Below the pieces are notes generated by a model, which ran no database searches, was not told the origin of the DNA, and worked only from the letters and a program-made list of their open reading frames with translations. From positions 1 to 64,000 of the forward strand of contig NZ_KB217481.1 of the NCBI RefSeq assembly GCF_000331305.1: a stretch of 64,000 bases of DNA, read 5' to 3'. The position numbers and the translations under genes are program-made. Every line of letters starts with the position of its first letter. The stretch's first letter is position 1. Positions 26,714-36,216 of the stretch are shown here, piece after piece. The stretch is from Calothrix sp. PCC 7103. Its GTDB lineage: Bacteria; Cyanobacteriota; Cyanobacteriia; Cyanobacteriales; Nostocaceae.

Positions 26714-27605
26714 AAAGTTCTTACACTTTGAAATTTAATCAATTATATTCGACGTATCATATATAATTATCGATTAATCTATACAATCTCGAACTACGGC
26801 GCCTTTTGCCGAGTCATGATGAGCTTAGTCGATGATAACTAATCCGGTGCTGGCATAATTTTTACTATGTGCGAGAGTTTGAATACTATTCACTTGTATC
26901 AAGAATCAGTTGGTTTATACCCACACAACAGCGCAATTTAACCAATTATGCACGCACTAATTTTGAAGAACCAAGGAAGAACTTTTAGCATTGACAGGAG
27001 CTTATCACGATGGAAATCCATATTGGTAAATTATTTTGATTTTCATTATTTTTAACAATCTTATTCCCTCTTAAGATTTAATGTCATCCGAAAATAACAC
27101 GAGATGTTAATGAATGCACAATTCTACTTATTATCACGGTAGCAAGGAAACAAATACATATTTTTAAGACATTTACTACGTAAAAACACCGTTCATATAT
27201 TTGTTTAGAAGCGCCTGAATTAACTACTTTCTATTGTTAATATTAACTCTGCTACTACTCAATTAAATTACAGGCACCATCCTTCTAAGTAAAAACTTTC
27301 ACAGTTAGTATACTTTGATTCAGTATTGATATTAATTATTATTCTAATAGTATTAATCCTGGGAAGTAGTATTTGTCTTTATTGAAGGTGCTGCATTTCT
27401 AAAAGTATTCTCTAAGAAAGCTGGAAACGATTATGCTAGCTGGGATTGTAGATATTTTGGAGAAGAACCGCCACGCGATGCTAGTACCAATGTTTAGCTT
27501 ACCCGGTCTTCTGTTCTATTGATGCTTTTAGCCCTGTTGAAGCGTTCTAGCCAAAGTTGACACATTTCTTCTCGAAGAGTAGAGTGACTCTTTTGCAATC
27601 ACTCA
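26714..27605. other. Gene-poor stretch with decayed coding remnants
   Basis: I see no intact gene. Two plus-strand stretches read as protein: a 17-codon end LALTGAYHDGNPYW near 26990-27030, and 38 codons at 27381-27497. Neither has a start. The rest is AT-rich, with GGCGCC at about 26800. Confidence 0.4.
27381..27497 (+). pseudogene. Short coding remnant
   Basis: Thirty-eight codons ending in TAG read FLKVFSKKAGNDYASWDCRY then FGEEPPRDAS. The text is protein-like with balanced codons, but no start codon or upstream frame is visible. Probably the 3' end of a lost gene; family not recognised. Confidence 0.3.
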
Positions 27606-27687
27606 TTTCTTCTACATCCTTACACCTATCTTATGAATGTCCGGTGCCACTGTCTACAGGGAGCAATGCGAACGACAACAGGCGCCT
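27606..27687. repeat. Dispersed repeat (three copies), copy 1
   Basis: The shared core reads CGGTGCCACTGTCTACAGGG then GAACGACAACAGGCGCCTT. The other copies are at 28082-28207 and 29967-30100. All end at a GGCGCC. This copy is the shortest and lies just downstream of the zinc-ribbon gene's 3' end. Confidence 0.6.
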
Positions 27688-27700
27688 TTCATATTTCTTT

Positions 27701-28084
27701 TTACCCAACTAGTTCTTCGCCGCAAGAGCAGCGACGGTTTCCATTAGGAGCGGCGCCATATTGACCTGTGCAACGATAACAGAAAAGATTATCGCATGTG
27801 ACACATATACTCAAATTCTCTAATTTGTAAGTTTCTCCACATAAACTACAATACTCGCGTTTGCGGAGCATTCTATCATAGTTTTCGTTGCCAATAGCTT
27901 GTCTATTAGCTCTGCCAAACTCTATTAAGTCTTCTCCTACTTCTTCTTTTTTTGCTCCTGAACTGAAAACCCATAGGTATACGCGCATACGTTCATAGTC
28001 GGTTGCAAATAGCTCTGTGCTGCTTTTGCCGCTTTCTTTCCAACGAGTTAATGCTGTGTTCAAGCCTTCTTTAAAGGTTGACAT
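27701..28084 (-). CDS. Small protein with C-terminal zinc-ribbon/RING-like Cys cluster
   Basis: The 127-residue protein has a helical N-terminal half (1-78) and a Cys-rich C-terminus: CSLCGETY, ICVTCDNLFCYRC and RRCSCGEE, eight Cys in CxxC pairs. That could bind two zinc ions as a zinc ribbon or treble-clef/RING-like fold. It lacks the spaced His of a classical RING, so ubiquitin-ligase activity cannot be claimed. The upstream region and first codons lie in dispersed repeat copy 2, and a second copy of that leader at 29967 no longer has this gene behind it. Role unknown. Confidence 0.55.
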   Translation of the reverse strand: MSTFKEGLNTALTRWKESGKSSTELFATDYERMRVYLWVFSSGAKKEEVGEDLIEFGRANRQAIGNENYDRMLRKREYCSLCGETYKLENLSICVTCDNLFCYRCTGQYGAAPNGNRRCSCGEELVG

Positions 28085-28207
28085 ATAATTTCTCCTAGAG
28101 GTAAATTATTTTTTTGCAATCAGTAATTTATACATCTGTACATGTATCTTATGAATCTTCGGTGCCACTGTCTACAGGGAGCAATGCGAACGACAACAGG
28201 CGCCTTT
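28082..28207. repeat. Dispersed repeat (three copies), copy 2, containing the zinc-ribbon gene leader
   Basis: This copy covers the start and 5' region of the zinc-ribbon gene (GACATATAATTTCTCC), then CAGTAATTTATACATCTGTA, and ends ACGACAACAGGCGCC. Being duplicated as a promoter-bearing unit, it may carry the gene's promoter. Confidence 0.55.
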
Positions 28208-28364
28208 TGAAGGTGTACATATACAGGGCAAACGCATATAAATTTTGTAAGCCTTACATAGCGGGAGTTTCAGATTTTAGTTACAAAATTAAATAATGGC
28301 TAAAATCTTTATCCCGTAAGCACTGTAAAAATAAGGTACGTTTGCCTGGAGTGTGGAATGTGGG

Positions 28365-29675
28365 TTAGACAATACTCAGGTTGTTCAAATTGCCCGTAAA
28401 TCCGGTTATTTCGATGATGCTGTCTGTGGTTGCAGAAAATCCAGCCCTGCCATCATTGAGTGCCAGGAAGGTACGGTCAATCAAGCCATCCCGGAATCTA
28501 AAGGTGGAAGCACCATTGACCACAAAGTTGGTGGAGGTCAACACCTGCTGAATGCTTGTTTCAGTCAAAGCACCCACGTACCCCAGTTTTCGGATTTGAG
28601 CGGCTGAAATCGCCCTAGTACTATCTATAACATCAATCCCGATCTGCAAGTCTGTAATCACATCGTAATTGGACAGTAGAGAGTCTGTCAGTGATTGATA
28701 CTGGAAGGTATCTACACCACTTCCACCAGTAAGTAAATCGCCCCCTGCTCCCCCGCGAATCGTGTCATTACCTGCACCAGCATTGATAATGTCGTTGCCA
28801 CCAGCACCAAAAAGACTATCAGCTTTACTAGTGCCCGTGACTGTAAAACGCTCAATGCCCGTAAAATTGATGAAATCTAAGTTGGTAGTGTTTGTAGCGC
28901 TAACATCACGCTCGGCAGTGCCATAAGAATTACTGCCATTGAAGCGCATCCCTGTCCCTGTGTCGCCAACCGAGTAGTCGATAATCAGATGATCAAAACC
29001 GGCGCCCCCAAAAACGGTGTCCGAACCCAATCCAGCATTAATTGTGTCGTTGCCTGCGCCTGTTTCGAGCTTATCGTTTTGCCGGAGAACAGCGCCGTTG
29101 AGAATGCCAGACTGGAGAATAGTATCGTTGCCACTGCCTGTTTCGAGTGAAAACCCCTCGAAATTAGTTGCTCTGACAACCCCAGCAATGTTGATATCTT
29201 GGAGATTGGTGAGGGTGAGGTTCGCTGTTTGCTTAGAAAGATTTAGCACTAAGTAGTCAAAGCCGGCGCCACCATCGAGTGTGCCAATATTTCCTGCAAT
29301 CTGTCTTACATTCACCCAATCGTTGCCTGCCCCAGCACGAATGATACTATTGGTGGTATCGAGGGTAAAAGTGTCATCTTTGCTGGTGCCAGTAACAGTG
29401 AACTGCTCAATACTGAAGAAAAGAATGGAGTCTAGCGATCTACGGGCGCCATTGACGGTATTAAAGCTCATCCCCGTGCCTGTATCCCCAATTGAGTAGT
29501 CCAGGATGAGATGATCGATACCATCATCGCCATACACGTAGTCTTTACCCAGTCCAGGGTTGATTGTGTCGTTACCACCATTGGTTCTGATGACATCATT
29601 GCTGCGAAAAACTACACCATTGACCAGGGTGGGTCTGATGACGGTATCGTTACCGTTGCCTGTGATAATTTGCAT
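28365..29675 (-). CDS. RTX-type calcium-binding secreted protein
   Basis: The 436-residue protein is built of hemolysin-type repeats (GGxGxDxxx variants: NGNDTVIR, GGNDTINPG, AGAGNDWVN, GSGNDTILQ, GGAGFDHLI). They form parallel beta-rolls when calcium binds. A C-terminal segment (about 300-345, GGSGVDTFQYQSLTDS then DVITDLQIGIDVID) is the usual end module of cyanobacterial RTX proteins and probably carries the type I secretion signal. There is no N-terminal signal peptide, as expected for that route. The gene has higher GC and different codon choice from its neighbours. No enzymatic domain is present, so a structural or surface role is likely. Confidence 0.8.
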   Translation of the reverse strand: MQIITGNGNDTVIRPTLVNGVVFRSNDVIRTNGGNDTINPGLGKDYVYGDDGIDHLILDYSIGDTGTGMSFNTVNGARRSLDSILFFSIEQFTVTGTSKDDTFTLDTTNSIIRAGAGNDWVNVRQIAGNIGTLDGGAGFDYLVLNLSKQTANLTLTNLQDINIAGVVRATNFEGFSLETGSGNDTILQSGILNGAVLRQNDKLETGAGNDTINAGLGSDTVFGGAGFDHLIIDYSVGDTGTGMRFNGSNSYGTAERDVSATNTTNLDFINFTGIERFTVTGTSKADSLFGAGGNDIINAGAGNDTIRGGAGGDLLTGGSGVDTFQYQSLTDSLLSNYDVITDLQIGIDVIDSTRAISAAQIRKLGYVGALTETSIQQVLTSTNFVVNGASTFRFRDGLIDRTFLALNDGRAGFSATTDSIIEITGFTGNLNNLSIV

Positions 29676-29756
29676 GATTTTCAGTGTGCTTTTACTTTGG
29701 GTTAAATGAGAACGCTCTATTTGTAGCTTTTTTGTCTAACGACTGCTGACTATTAA

Positions 29757-29972
29757 CTATTGACTAATGACCTTTACAACACCTATAGTTGTGAGATGCT
29801 CCCATAAATTAGAATTAGCATCCTTAAGATTCCAAGTCCAACCTGTACTTGTAGATTGCACTCTGACAACTACAGAATAAGGTTTATTCTGCACCCAAGA
29901 ATGCTGCCAATTAATTCTCATGTAAAGGATAAATGCACCCTCGTTAGCAAAGTATGTTTTGACAAAAAGGTT
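29757..29972 (-). pseudogene. 3' remnant of an unknown gene fused to the repeat leader
   Basis: About 70 minus-strand codons read FVKTYFANEGAFILYMRINW then HSWVQNKPYSVVVRVQS and end at TAG 29757-29759. The text is clearly protein-like. The frame enters the dispersed repeat copy 3 at about 29967, where a start for the zinc-ribbon leader (ATGTCAACC) exists in another frame. It looks as if recombination at the repeat replaced the 5' part of this gene. Family not recognised. Confidence 0.4.
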
Positions 29973-30100
29973 GACATATAATTTCTCCTTGAAGAGGTAA
30001 ATTGATTCAAGATAAATCAGTAATTTCTACATCTGTACATATATCTTATAAATATTTTATACCACTGTCTACATGTTTGACGCGAACGACAACAGGCGCC
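29967..30100. repeat. Dispersed repeat (three copies), copy 3
   Basis: It shares GTTGACATATAATTTCTCC, CAGTAATTTCTACATCTGTA and the ending ACGACAACAGGCGCC with copy 2 over about 130 bp, with small indels. It no longer precedes an intact zinc-ribbon gene. Confidence 0.55.
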
Positions 30101-30229
30101 TTGAATACTTACATTTAAACTAAAAGCAACAGTAAGATTCTGTGTCGCTCGCATAGCATGTGATGACAATTAAAGCTTTATGGTGTAAAATTTAACACTA
30201 TAAATTATGTAAATTAAAATTATCTGAAT

Positions 30230-31792
30230 ATGTTAAAACTCGAATTATTTCCTTCTTTTCTGGTTCTTCAACGGTTAGTGGATGGTTCTCTTAACCAAAG
30301 TCAGAATTTAATTACTGCTTTACGAAGATGGGTTTTAATCAATTGGTTTTACACAGAAGAGAATAGTAATTTTAGTAAGTATCAGAATGAGGGAATTACT
30401 TTTAATGCATGGAGCGGACACTTTTTTAATCAAGACGTGTTAAATTTACAAGCACCCATTCAATCTGGGCACCCCTTTGGTCGTTTATTAGAAAAAAATG
30501 ATGAAATTTTTAAGTCTCATCATCCTCATTGCTCATGTTATAAAACAACTGTAGACTGGTTAAACTTTTATAATGTTAGTGTTGATGATTGGTTAGAAGA
30601 TTTACAGAAACATATTCATATATCAGCACCTACTATTACTAAGGTTATACACGACCGCTTATTTGCTAAGGTGAGAAAAACTCTGCAAGCAGATATTAAT
30701 TTTTTGATAGCAAAAGAATGTTTTAAACAAGGAATATCGTTATTACACAAACAAAATGTGATTTATCTTGTGGATCAACTACCAGATTGGATTTATCAAA
30801 AAGTCTCAACGCAAACAATTTCTGAGATAACTTTTCCTGAGTTAAATGCTACTGAACTGACAGATTTGGCGCAAGCGCTAGATATGTTGAGTTTTCTTGA
30901 CCCGAAACTGGCGCCAATTGCTGATAAGCTTTCTTGGGAGGTGTATGGTGTTCGACGGGTATTTTTACATGTAGATTATATTTTGTCGGATGAGATGCAG
31001 GTCAATGCTGATAACTGGCAGGAGAAGTTACAAGAAAATTGGCGCCATCAAGAGGTTAAACCAGTTTTGCTAAACTATGGTAGTGTTCGTTGCGGTGATA
31101 AACAATGTTTAGTGTATCCCGTATGTATATACTATGCACAAAGAACAAAATATTTATTTGCTTATGGTTTAAATCCCAATGGTGATGTAAATTGGTATAT
31201 TTATCGTTTAGAAAGAATTCGGTCATTATGTTTTATTAATTGGTCAGATAAATTAATTCCTCCACAACTTTTAGATAAGTATCTCACAAATCAATTACCA
31301 GAACCAAAAGATGTAGAAAGGGAGATGAGAAGCGCTTGGGGAATGGAAATGAATAAACCTCCCCGCTTAATGCTACTTCGATTTAATCATGCTTATCATC
31401 AAAGCTATGTTCAAAATACTTTGCGTCACGATACTTTTACTTGGATAAAATCACCAGCAAAGTTAGCAAAAGTTATTGATGCTTGGACTAATAGTGCCTC
31501 GGAAGCAAAATTTTTATACTCTATATACAACAAACACCCTAATGATGCATATTACTCTGTTATGTATCGTGATAATGATAATAATATAATTATGCGCTTA
31601 CTTGCTTGGGGCGCCAATGTGGAGGTGTTATTTCCAATCGATTTACGAGAACGTATTGCTCAAAGTATTCGCGATGCGTATAAGTTTTATGAAGTTGAGC
31701 ATCAGGAAAAATATAGCATGTTGCAAGCAAATGAAGAACCCCTTCCCATACATGCGAAGGAGTGCTTTATGCAAGGTGGAATTCCTCAATGA
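30230..31792 (+). CDS. WYL-domain protein resembling the CRISPR-associated TIGR03985 family
   Basis: The 520-residue protein has a helical N-terminal half, in which a His/Cys cluster stands out (HHPHCSCY near 103). The middle to C-terminal half has the WYL-like segment CIYYAQRTKYLFAYG followed by NWYIYRLERIRSL. WYL domains bind ligands, often nucleic acids, and control transcription of CRISPR and other defence genes. TIGR03985 is a cyanobacterial CRISPR-associated family of this type and length. The gene opens the CRISPR locus, 1.2 kb upstream of RT-cas1 with an M48 protease gene in between. GGAAAC hairpins before RT-cas1 and before the NYN gene are candidate targets. Confidence is moderate because the family is divergent. 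Confidence 0.6.
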   Translation: MLKLELFPSFLVLQRLVDGSLNQSQNLITALRRWVLINWFYTEENSNFSKYQNEGITFNAWSGHFFNQDVLNLQAPIQSGHPFGRLLEKNDEIFKSHHPHCSCYKTTVDWLNFYNVSVDDWLEDLQKHIHISAPTITKVIHDRLFAKVRKTLQADINFLIAKECFKQGISLLHKQNVIYLVDQLPDWIYQKVSTQTISEITFPELNATELTDLAQALDMLSFLDPKLAPIADKLSWEVYGVRRVFLHVDYILSDEMQVNADNWQEKLQENWRHQEVKPVLLNYGSVRCGDKQCLVYPVCIYYAQRTKYLFAYGLNPNGDVNWYIYRLERIRSLCFINWSDKLIPPQLLDKYLTNQLPEPKDVEREMRSAWGMEMNKPPRLMLLRFNHAYHQSYVQNTLRHDTFTWIKSPAKLAKVIDAWTNSASEAKFLYSIYNKHPNDAYYSVMYRDNDNNIIMRLLAWGANVEVLFPIDLRERIAQSIRDAYKFYEVEHQEKYSMLQANEEPLPIHAKECFMQGGIPQ

Positions 31793-31833
31793 GGTTTTTA
31801 TTTAATATAAGTTCCTCGTCTCAATGCTTCAAT

Positions 31834-32829
31834 TCATTTATGTATTGGGGGATGAGTATTTTTTAACCAGTGAAATACACCTGTTGTTTCTTTCATTGAT
31901 ACTCGAATCCACAGGGTTGACATTTCTTCTCGGTTCTTTTTCGGTGGCTGAAATGGTAGTTTATCTAAAGTTGCTAATGCTGATACCATTGCATCGACAC
32001 TGGTGAGTCTTGCGGCAACTGCATCTGCATGATATTCTCGCCAACGACTATGCCAAAAGGTTAATAATGTTACTAATCCTTGAGCGATTAATGGTAGCAG
32101 CATCAATATTAACCAAATTAGTACGCCAACGAACAAAGCTGTTGCATGTTGCCAATTACCAAGCAGTCCATAAATTACACCTGCTATTAACATTAATAAT
32201 GCGGCAAATCTGCCTAAGTACCACACTACCAGCAACATTGGTGCAAAAAGTATCATCATTACTCCACCCCAAGCTGCGGAAAGTAGAGTTTTTGCCATTG
32301 TATCTAGGTTAGCAATATGACCGATTTCGTGAGCCATTACTGCTGCAACTTCTTCTCGATTTAATTGTTTGATTAAACCAGTGGTGACAACTACCATTGA
32401 GTATGAACGAGTGGCGCCTACTGCGTATGCATTAGGATTATCATCGCACAATTCAATTCCAACGACAGGCGCCTTGCTCATATTTTCTGCAATTGCAATA
32501 TCTCGAACTGTAGCACATAACCATTGTTCAATATCTGAGTAGAGTGCTTTTTCGTCGAGTAGGAATGGGTTGATTATGCGTATATTTCTTTGGCTAATGT
32601 AAGTTGGAACAGCAGAGAAATATCTGTAGGTTGTGGATATAAACCAGTACAAACTAGGTAAACCAATACAGGCTAAGAAAAATAAACCAATGATAAAATT
32701 GAAGGCGCCTTGTTGAAAAAGTAGCAACCCGTAGTAGCTAGCGCACAACCCATACATTAAAACAGCGAAACAAAACAATGCCATTATAGCTATTACAGCT
32801 AAATTACCCCGTGCATTTTTGAATTTCAT
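31834..32829 (-). CDS. M48-family (HtpX-like) membrane zinc metalloprotease
   Basis: The 331-residue protein has two N-terminal transmembrane helices (about 10-35 and 44-66). Next comes the NPNAYAVGATRSYSMVVVT segment typical of the family and the zinc motif HEIGH at 167-171. Two further membrane segments (about 185-215 and 230-260) follow, then the third-ligand region REYHADAVAARL and the C-terminal THPP box. It belongs to membrane protein quality-control proteases of the HtpX/M48B group. Its overlap in position with the CRISPR locus is unusual, but it is oppositely oriented, so no functional tie is implied. Confidence 0.85.
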   Translation of the reverse strand: MKFKNARGNLAVIAIMALFCFAVLMYGLCASYYGLLLFQQGAFNFIIGLFFLACIGLPSLYWFISTTYRYFSAVPTYISQRNIRIINPFLLDEKALYSDIEQWLCATVRDIAIAENMSKAPVVGIELCDDNPNAYAVGATRSYSMVVVTTGLIKQLNREEVAAVMAHEIGHIANLDTMAKTLLSAAWGGVMMILFAPMLLVVWYLGRFAALLMLIAGVIYGLLGNWQHATALFVGVLIWLILMLLPLIAQGLVTLLTFWHSRWREYHADAVAARLTSVDAMVSALATLDKLPFQPPKKNREEMSTLWIRVSMKETTGVFHWLKNTHPPIHK

Positions 32830-32904
32830 AGCTTGGCTCTATTCGGATAAATTACACAATTCAAGATGTGAACCCAAGATGTGATGCTGTAATTTATCAC
32901 CCCT

Positions 32905-32975
32905 TTGGAAACTTGCCTTTCCAAGGCACCTGATTCAGATGTTTAGAACATTTTTATTAGGAAACTCGCCTTTCC
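32905..32975. promoter_or_regulatory. Two GGAAAC hairpins upstream of RT-cas1
   Basis: TTGGAAACTTGCCTTTCCAA (32905-32924) and GGAAACTCGCCTTTCC (32960-32975) are near-perfect palindromes. A third, TGGAAACTCGCGTTTCCA, is at 37097-37114 before the NYN gene. Their placement before two operons of the CRISPR zone suggests operators or RNA hairpins. The protein that would bind them is not known. Confidence 0.4.
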
Positions 32976-33021
32976 AAGTAGGTACTAAAGTAATGGTAGC
33001 GTTTACATAAATATATTTTGT

Positions 33022-35715
33022 ATGGAAGGAATAATTAACGAGTTCCTGGCATTGCATAATTTTCAGCGTGCCTGGGAAAAAGTCGCAGAAAAACGTGGAT
33101 GTGCAGGTGTAGATAAAGAAACCATTGATATATTTGCTCGTAACCAAGCGCTGAATATTTATCAATTACGTGATGATGTGGCAAATGGTAGTTATGAACC
33201 ACTACCTTGTAGACAAGTTATAATACCTAAAAAAAATGGACAATCAAGAGAGTTAAAAATACCTACAGTTCGTGACCGCATTGTTCAGCAAGCACTATTA
33301 AATGTGTTTTATCCTGTCATGGAGGATATATTTTCTCCTGCGAGTTTTGCCTATCGTCCGAATTTATCTTATTTAAATGCAGTTGAAAGAATTGCTGATT
33401 TGCGCGATGAAGGTTATACTTGGGTGTTTGATGCGGATATTGCCAAGTTTTTTGATAATATCGAACATTCTAGGTTATTACAGCAACTTCGGCGCCATCT
33501 CGACCATCCCGGAATTTTGTGTTTAATTAAATCTTGGATATCGGTGGGTGTTATGACAGATGAAGGTTTAGTGTTATCTCAAAAGGGTATTCCTCAAGGT
33601 GCAGTAATTTCGCCAATTTTAGCAAATATTTATCTACATGAATTTGATGAAATTATAACTGCCAAGAATTTACAACTCGTGCGCTATGCGGATGATGTGC
33701 GCCATTTAACCAGGTGCTAGACTCCTCTCACAGAGAGGAGAGGTTAGGAAAATAAATAAGACCTCTGGGTCAACAACTTACCTAATGGTGAAAAGCCAAA
33801 GGGGACAGTAGCATGTTGATAAAGCAGGAGAAGTTAGAAGACGCTTATAATTTTGTTCTGCAAGACCCGTGTGATATGGTGAGAGCCAAACTGCCCAAAC
33901 CTCAGTTTCCAGTGATGGAAGCGTACATCCCCCGACTTATAGCGTCTCATGGCGGGGTCACTGTAATAGGATGGTTAAGTCGTCGCCATCTGAACTTTCC
34001 TTACAGTGAACGGTAAGGAACGACCTTACTCAAGGAAACGGAAAAGGCACCTAAGTCACGCTCGATACATCTAGCATTTAGGGAAAGTGGGATTACCCGC
34101 CGTGCCGAGAGGCACAGGGTAACGGAGTCACCGTAGTACTCAGAAGACGGGAAAGCCGTCTACAAGGGGAAGGGTGACAGGTGTTACAAAACTCGACTTG
34201 TGAGGTACGCGAGATGCGAAACGCCGAAACTATGTTGGGAATTAACACTGGAGAGCCGTGATGCTCCGAAAGGCGCAAGTCCGGTTCGGGGAGGGGCGAA
34301 CAGAAAAGTGCTTTTAGTAACTCGCTGGTCGCCTACTCTACTTTATAATTTTAGCACGTACTCAACCAGAGATTTTAGCAGCCAAAACAGAAATTATCAA
34401 TTTACTAGATTCTATGGGACTGGCAATAAATGTAGAAAAAACCAGAATCACCAACTTTGAGCGTGGTTTTTGCTTTCTTGGTCATGGCTTTTTAGATAAT
34501 GCAATTTTTCCTGTAGATACTCAAGAACCAAAGCTCAAACACGAGACCGAGAAACAACCAAAGGGAAATCAGCGTAAAAAAAAAACAACACACCAAGACA
34601 ACGTAACTATTCTTAGTCAAGCTTTGGTAGCAGAGACAAATAGCGAAGCAATCTCTGAAGACAGCGACGATGACAATACTCTTTTACAACACAATATTTG
34701 GAACCAGGAAATGGCAGCAATTTACTTAATTGAACAAGGAACAAGTATTTATAAAGACCATCTGCGCTTTATTATTCATGTCAACGAAAAGCCAAAGCTA
34801 GAAATACCAATTCGAGAAGTTGAGCAAATCATGATTTTTGGAAATATTCAACTCTCTACTCCTGTAATTAATGCGTGCTTAAAAGAACAAATAGCTGTAT
34901 TATTTTTAAATCAATCCGGTCAATATCATGGACATTTATCGAGCGAAGAATCTACAAATATAGATAACCATTTAGCTCAACTTGAACGGCGTAATGATTA
35001 TGTGTTTCAATTGAATGTGTCCAAAGCAATTGTTTTTGGTAAACTAGTTAATTCCAAACAGCTACTAGCAAAATTTAACCGCAAACGAAAAATTACGGTA
35101 ATAGAAAAAGCAATCTTTGGAATTAATCAAGATATTGCATCTTTAGAATTGGTAGATAATTTAGATTCTCTACGTGGTTATGAAGGAATTACAGCAGCTA
35201 GATATTTTCCGGCATTTGGTCAGTTAATAACTAATACAAACTTTGAATTTTCGCTTCGTAATCGTCAACCTCCTACTGACCCAATTAATTCATTATTAAG
35301 TTTTGGGTACACTCTTCTATTTAACAACGTCATGAGCTTTATTGTTGCCGAAGGTCTTTCTCCTTATATTGGTAATTTTCACTATGGAGAAAAGCAAAAA
35401 CCTTACTTGGCTTTCGACTTAATGGAAGAATTTAGGTCTATAATTGTTGATAGCTTAGTATTGAATATTATCAATCATTCTCTATTAAAACCAACAGATT
35501 TTGAAATTATACCTAGTACAGGAGGAGTATATTTGCACCAATCAGCCAGACGAATTTTTCTCAAACAATTTGAAACGCGCATGAATGAAGAAGTATCCCA
35601 TCCAGATTTGCAATCTCAAGTTACTTATCGTCATGCGATACAATTACAGGTTAGACGTTATAAGCGCTGCTTATTATCAGGAGTTCCTTATGAAGCATTT
35701 TTAAGAAATACTTAA
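33022..35715 (+). CDS. cas1: Reverse transcriptase-Cas1 fusion, split by a group II intron
   Basis: Exon 1 (33022-33696) encodes 225 residues of a retroviral-type RT domain, from KKNGQSRELKIPTVRDRIVQ to the catalytic RYADD. Exon 2 (34342-35715) resumes in frame with FIILARTQPEILAA and then encodes the Cas1 domain: LRGYEGITAARYFPAFG (metal-binding Glu) and NFHYGEKQKPYLAFDLMEE (His and acidic ligands). The spliced product is about 682 residues, normal for RT-Cas1 proteins, which integrate spacers and can acquire them from RNA. Unspliced message would stop seven codons into the intron. No Cas6 domain is fused and no cas6 is in the window, so crRNA processing must be supplied elsewhere. cas2 follows after 9 bp. 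Confidence 0.88.
33697..34341 (+). mobile_element. ORF-less group II intron inside RT-cas1
   Basis: The 645-bp insert starts GTGCGCC, the GUGYG-type 5' end, and ends ...CTCTAC. Near the 3' end, at about 34251-34285, GAGCCGTGATGCTCCGAAAG is followed by CGCAAGTCCGGTTC: a domain V hairpin with the GAGCCG/CGGTTC stem. A domain VI-like stem follows. The interior text (GGTAACGGAGTCACCGTAGT, GAAGACGGGAAAGCCGTCT) is typical of bacterial IIB-type introns. No intron-encoded RT/maturase ORF is present; the 67-codon frame at 33813-34016 does not look like one. Splicing in vivo would then need a maturase in trans. Boundaries are set by restoring YADD-F of the RT motif in frame. Confidence 0.88.
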
Positions 35716-35724
35716 TATTATAAG

Positions 35725-36000
35725 ATGCTAGTCGTTGTTGTATATGATATTCCTGATGACAAAAGGCGCACGAAGTTATCCAATTTTCTCGAAGGTCATG
35801 GGCAAAGAGTCCAATTTTCTGTATTTGAATGTTTCTTAAGTTTAGAGGAGATGCGGCAACTTTATGTAAAAGTAAGAAAGCTAGTTAAACCAGTTGAGGA
35901 TAATGTTCGCTTTTATTGGATATCTCAAGACGCCATACAGAGGGTGTTAACCATAGGGGGTGAGGCACCACAACAGCCGCCAAACTATTATGTTATCTAG
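35725..36000 (+). CDS. cas2: CRISPR-associated endonuclease-like protein Cas2
   Basis: The 91-residue product begins MLVVVVYDIPDDKRRTKLSN, with the ferredoxin-fold start and the conserved Asp of Cas2, and continues with GHGQRVQFSVFEC and VRFYWIS, all family-typical. Cas2 forms the dimer between two Cas1 dimers in the spacer-integration complex. It lies 9 bp after RT-cas1 and the leader of array 1 starts right after its stop. A 3'-terminal relic of a second cas2 lies before array 2. Confidence 0.95.
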   Translation: MLVVVVYDIPDDKRRTKLSNFLEGHGQRVQFSVFECFLSLEEMRQLYVKVRKLVKPVEDNVRFYWISQDAIQRVLTIGGEAPQQPPNYYVI

Positions 36001-36216
36001 CTTTGAAGGTTGTAAACAATATTTTTGGCGCCGTTTCCACACCACTCGCCAAATCGCTGAAACCCTATCTTTCTCGTTGAGTGGTGTGGACTAATTACAC
36101 AGCAAAGTTTTGAGGCATGTATATGTATCAAATTTTGGGCAAATATATTATAATTATGGAAGTGGTGTGGATTCGTGGCTCGAAACCCTTATCCAGTAAG
36201 CGCTACTAGATGAACT
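36001..36216 (+). promoter_or_regulatory. Leader of CRISPR array 1
   Basis: This is the AT-rich, ORF-free segment between cas2 and the first repeat. It is homologous over its whole length to 45450-45665 before array 2 (shared blocks: TTTCTCGTTGAGTGGTGTG, AAAGTTTTGAGGCA, GCAAATATATTATA). Conservation beyond the repeats marks promoter and integration signals. Confidence 0.7.

Noticed and set aside
27701-28084. Zinc-ribbon protein as the E3 ligase of the ubiquitin-like cassette
   Set aside because: It is 10 kb away, on the other strand, lacks the RING His and belongs to a repeat-rich zone; no evidence links them.
28353-29705. Several plus-strand frames over the RTX gene
   Set aside because: They are shadows of the repetitive, GC-richer RTX coding sequence on the minus strand.
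33813-34016. 67-codon frame inside the group II intron as a possible maturase
   Set aside because: Too short, no RT, X or endonuclease motif, and it lies in ribozyme structural domains.
33022-35715. RT-Cas1 as the reverse transcriptase of the DGR
   Set aside because: The RT is fused to Cas1 and followed by cas2 and an array; DGR RTs are stand-alone and lie beside a template repeat and an accessory gene, none of which is here.
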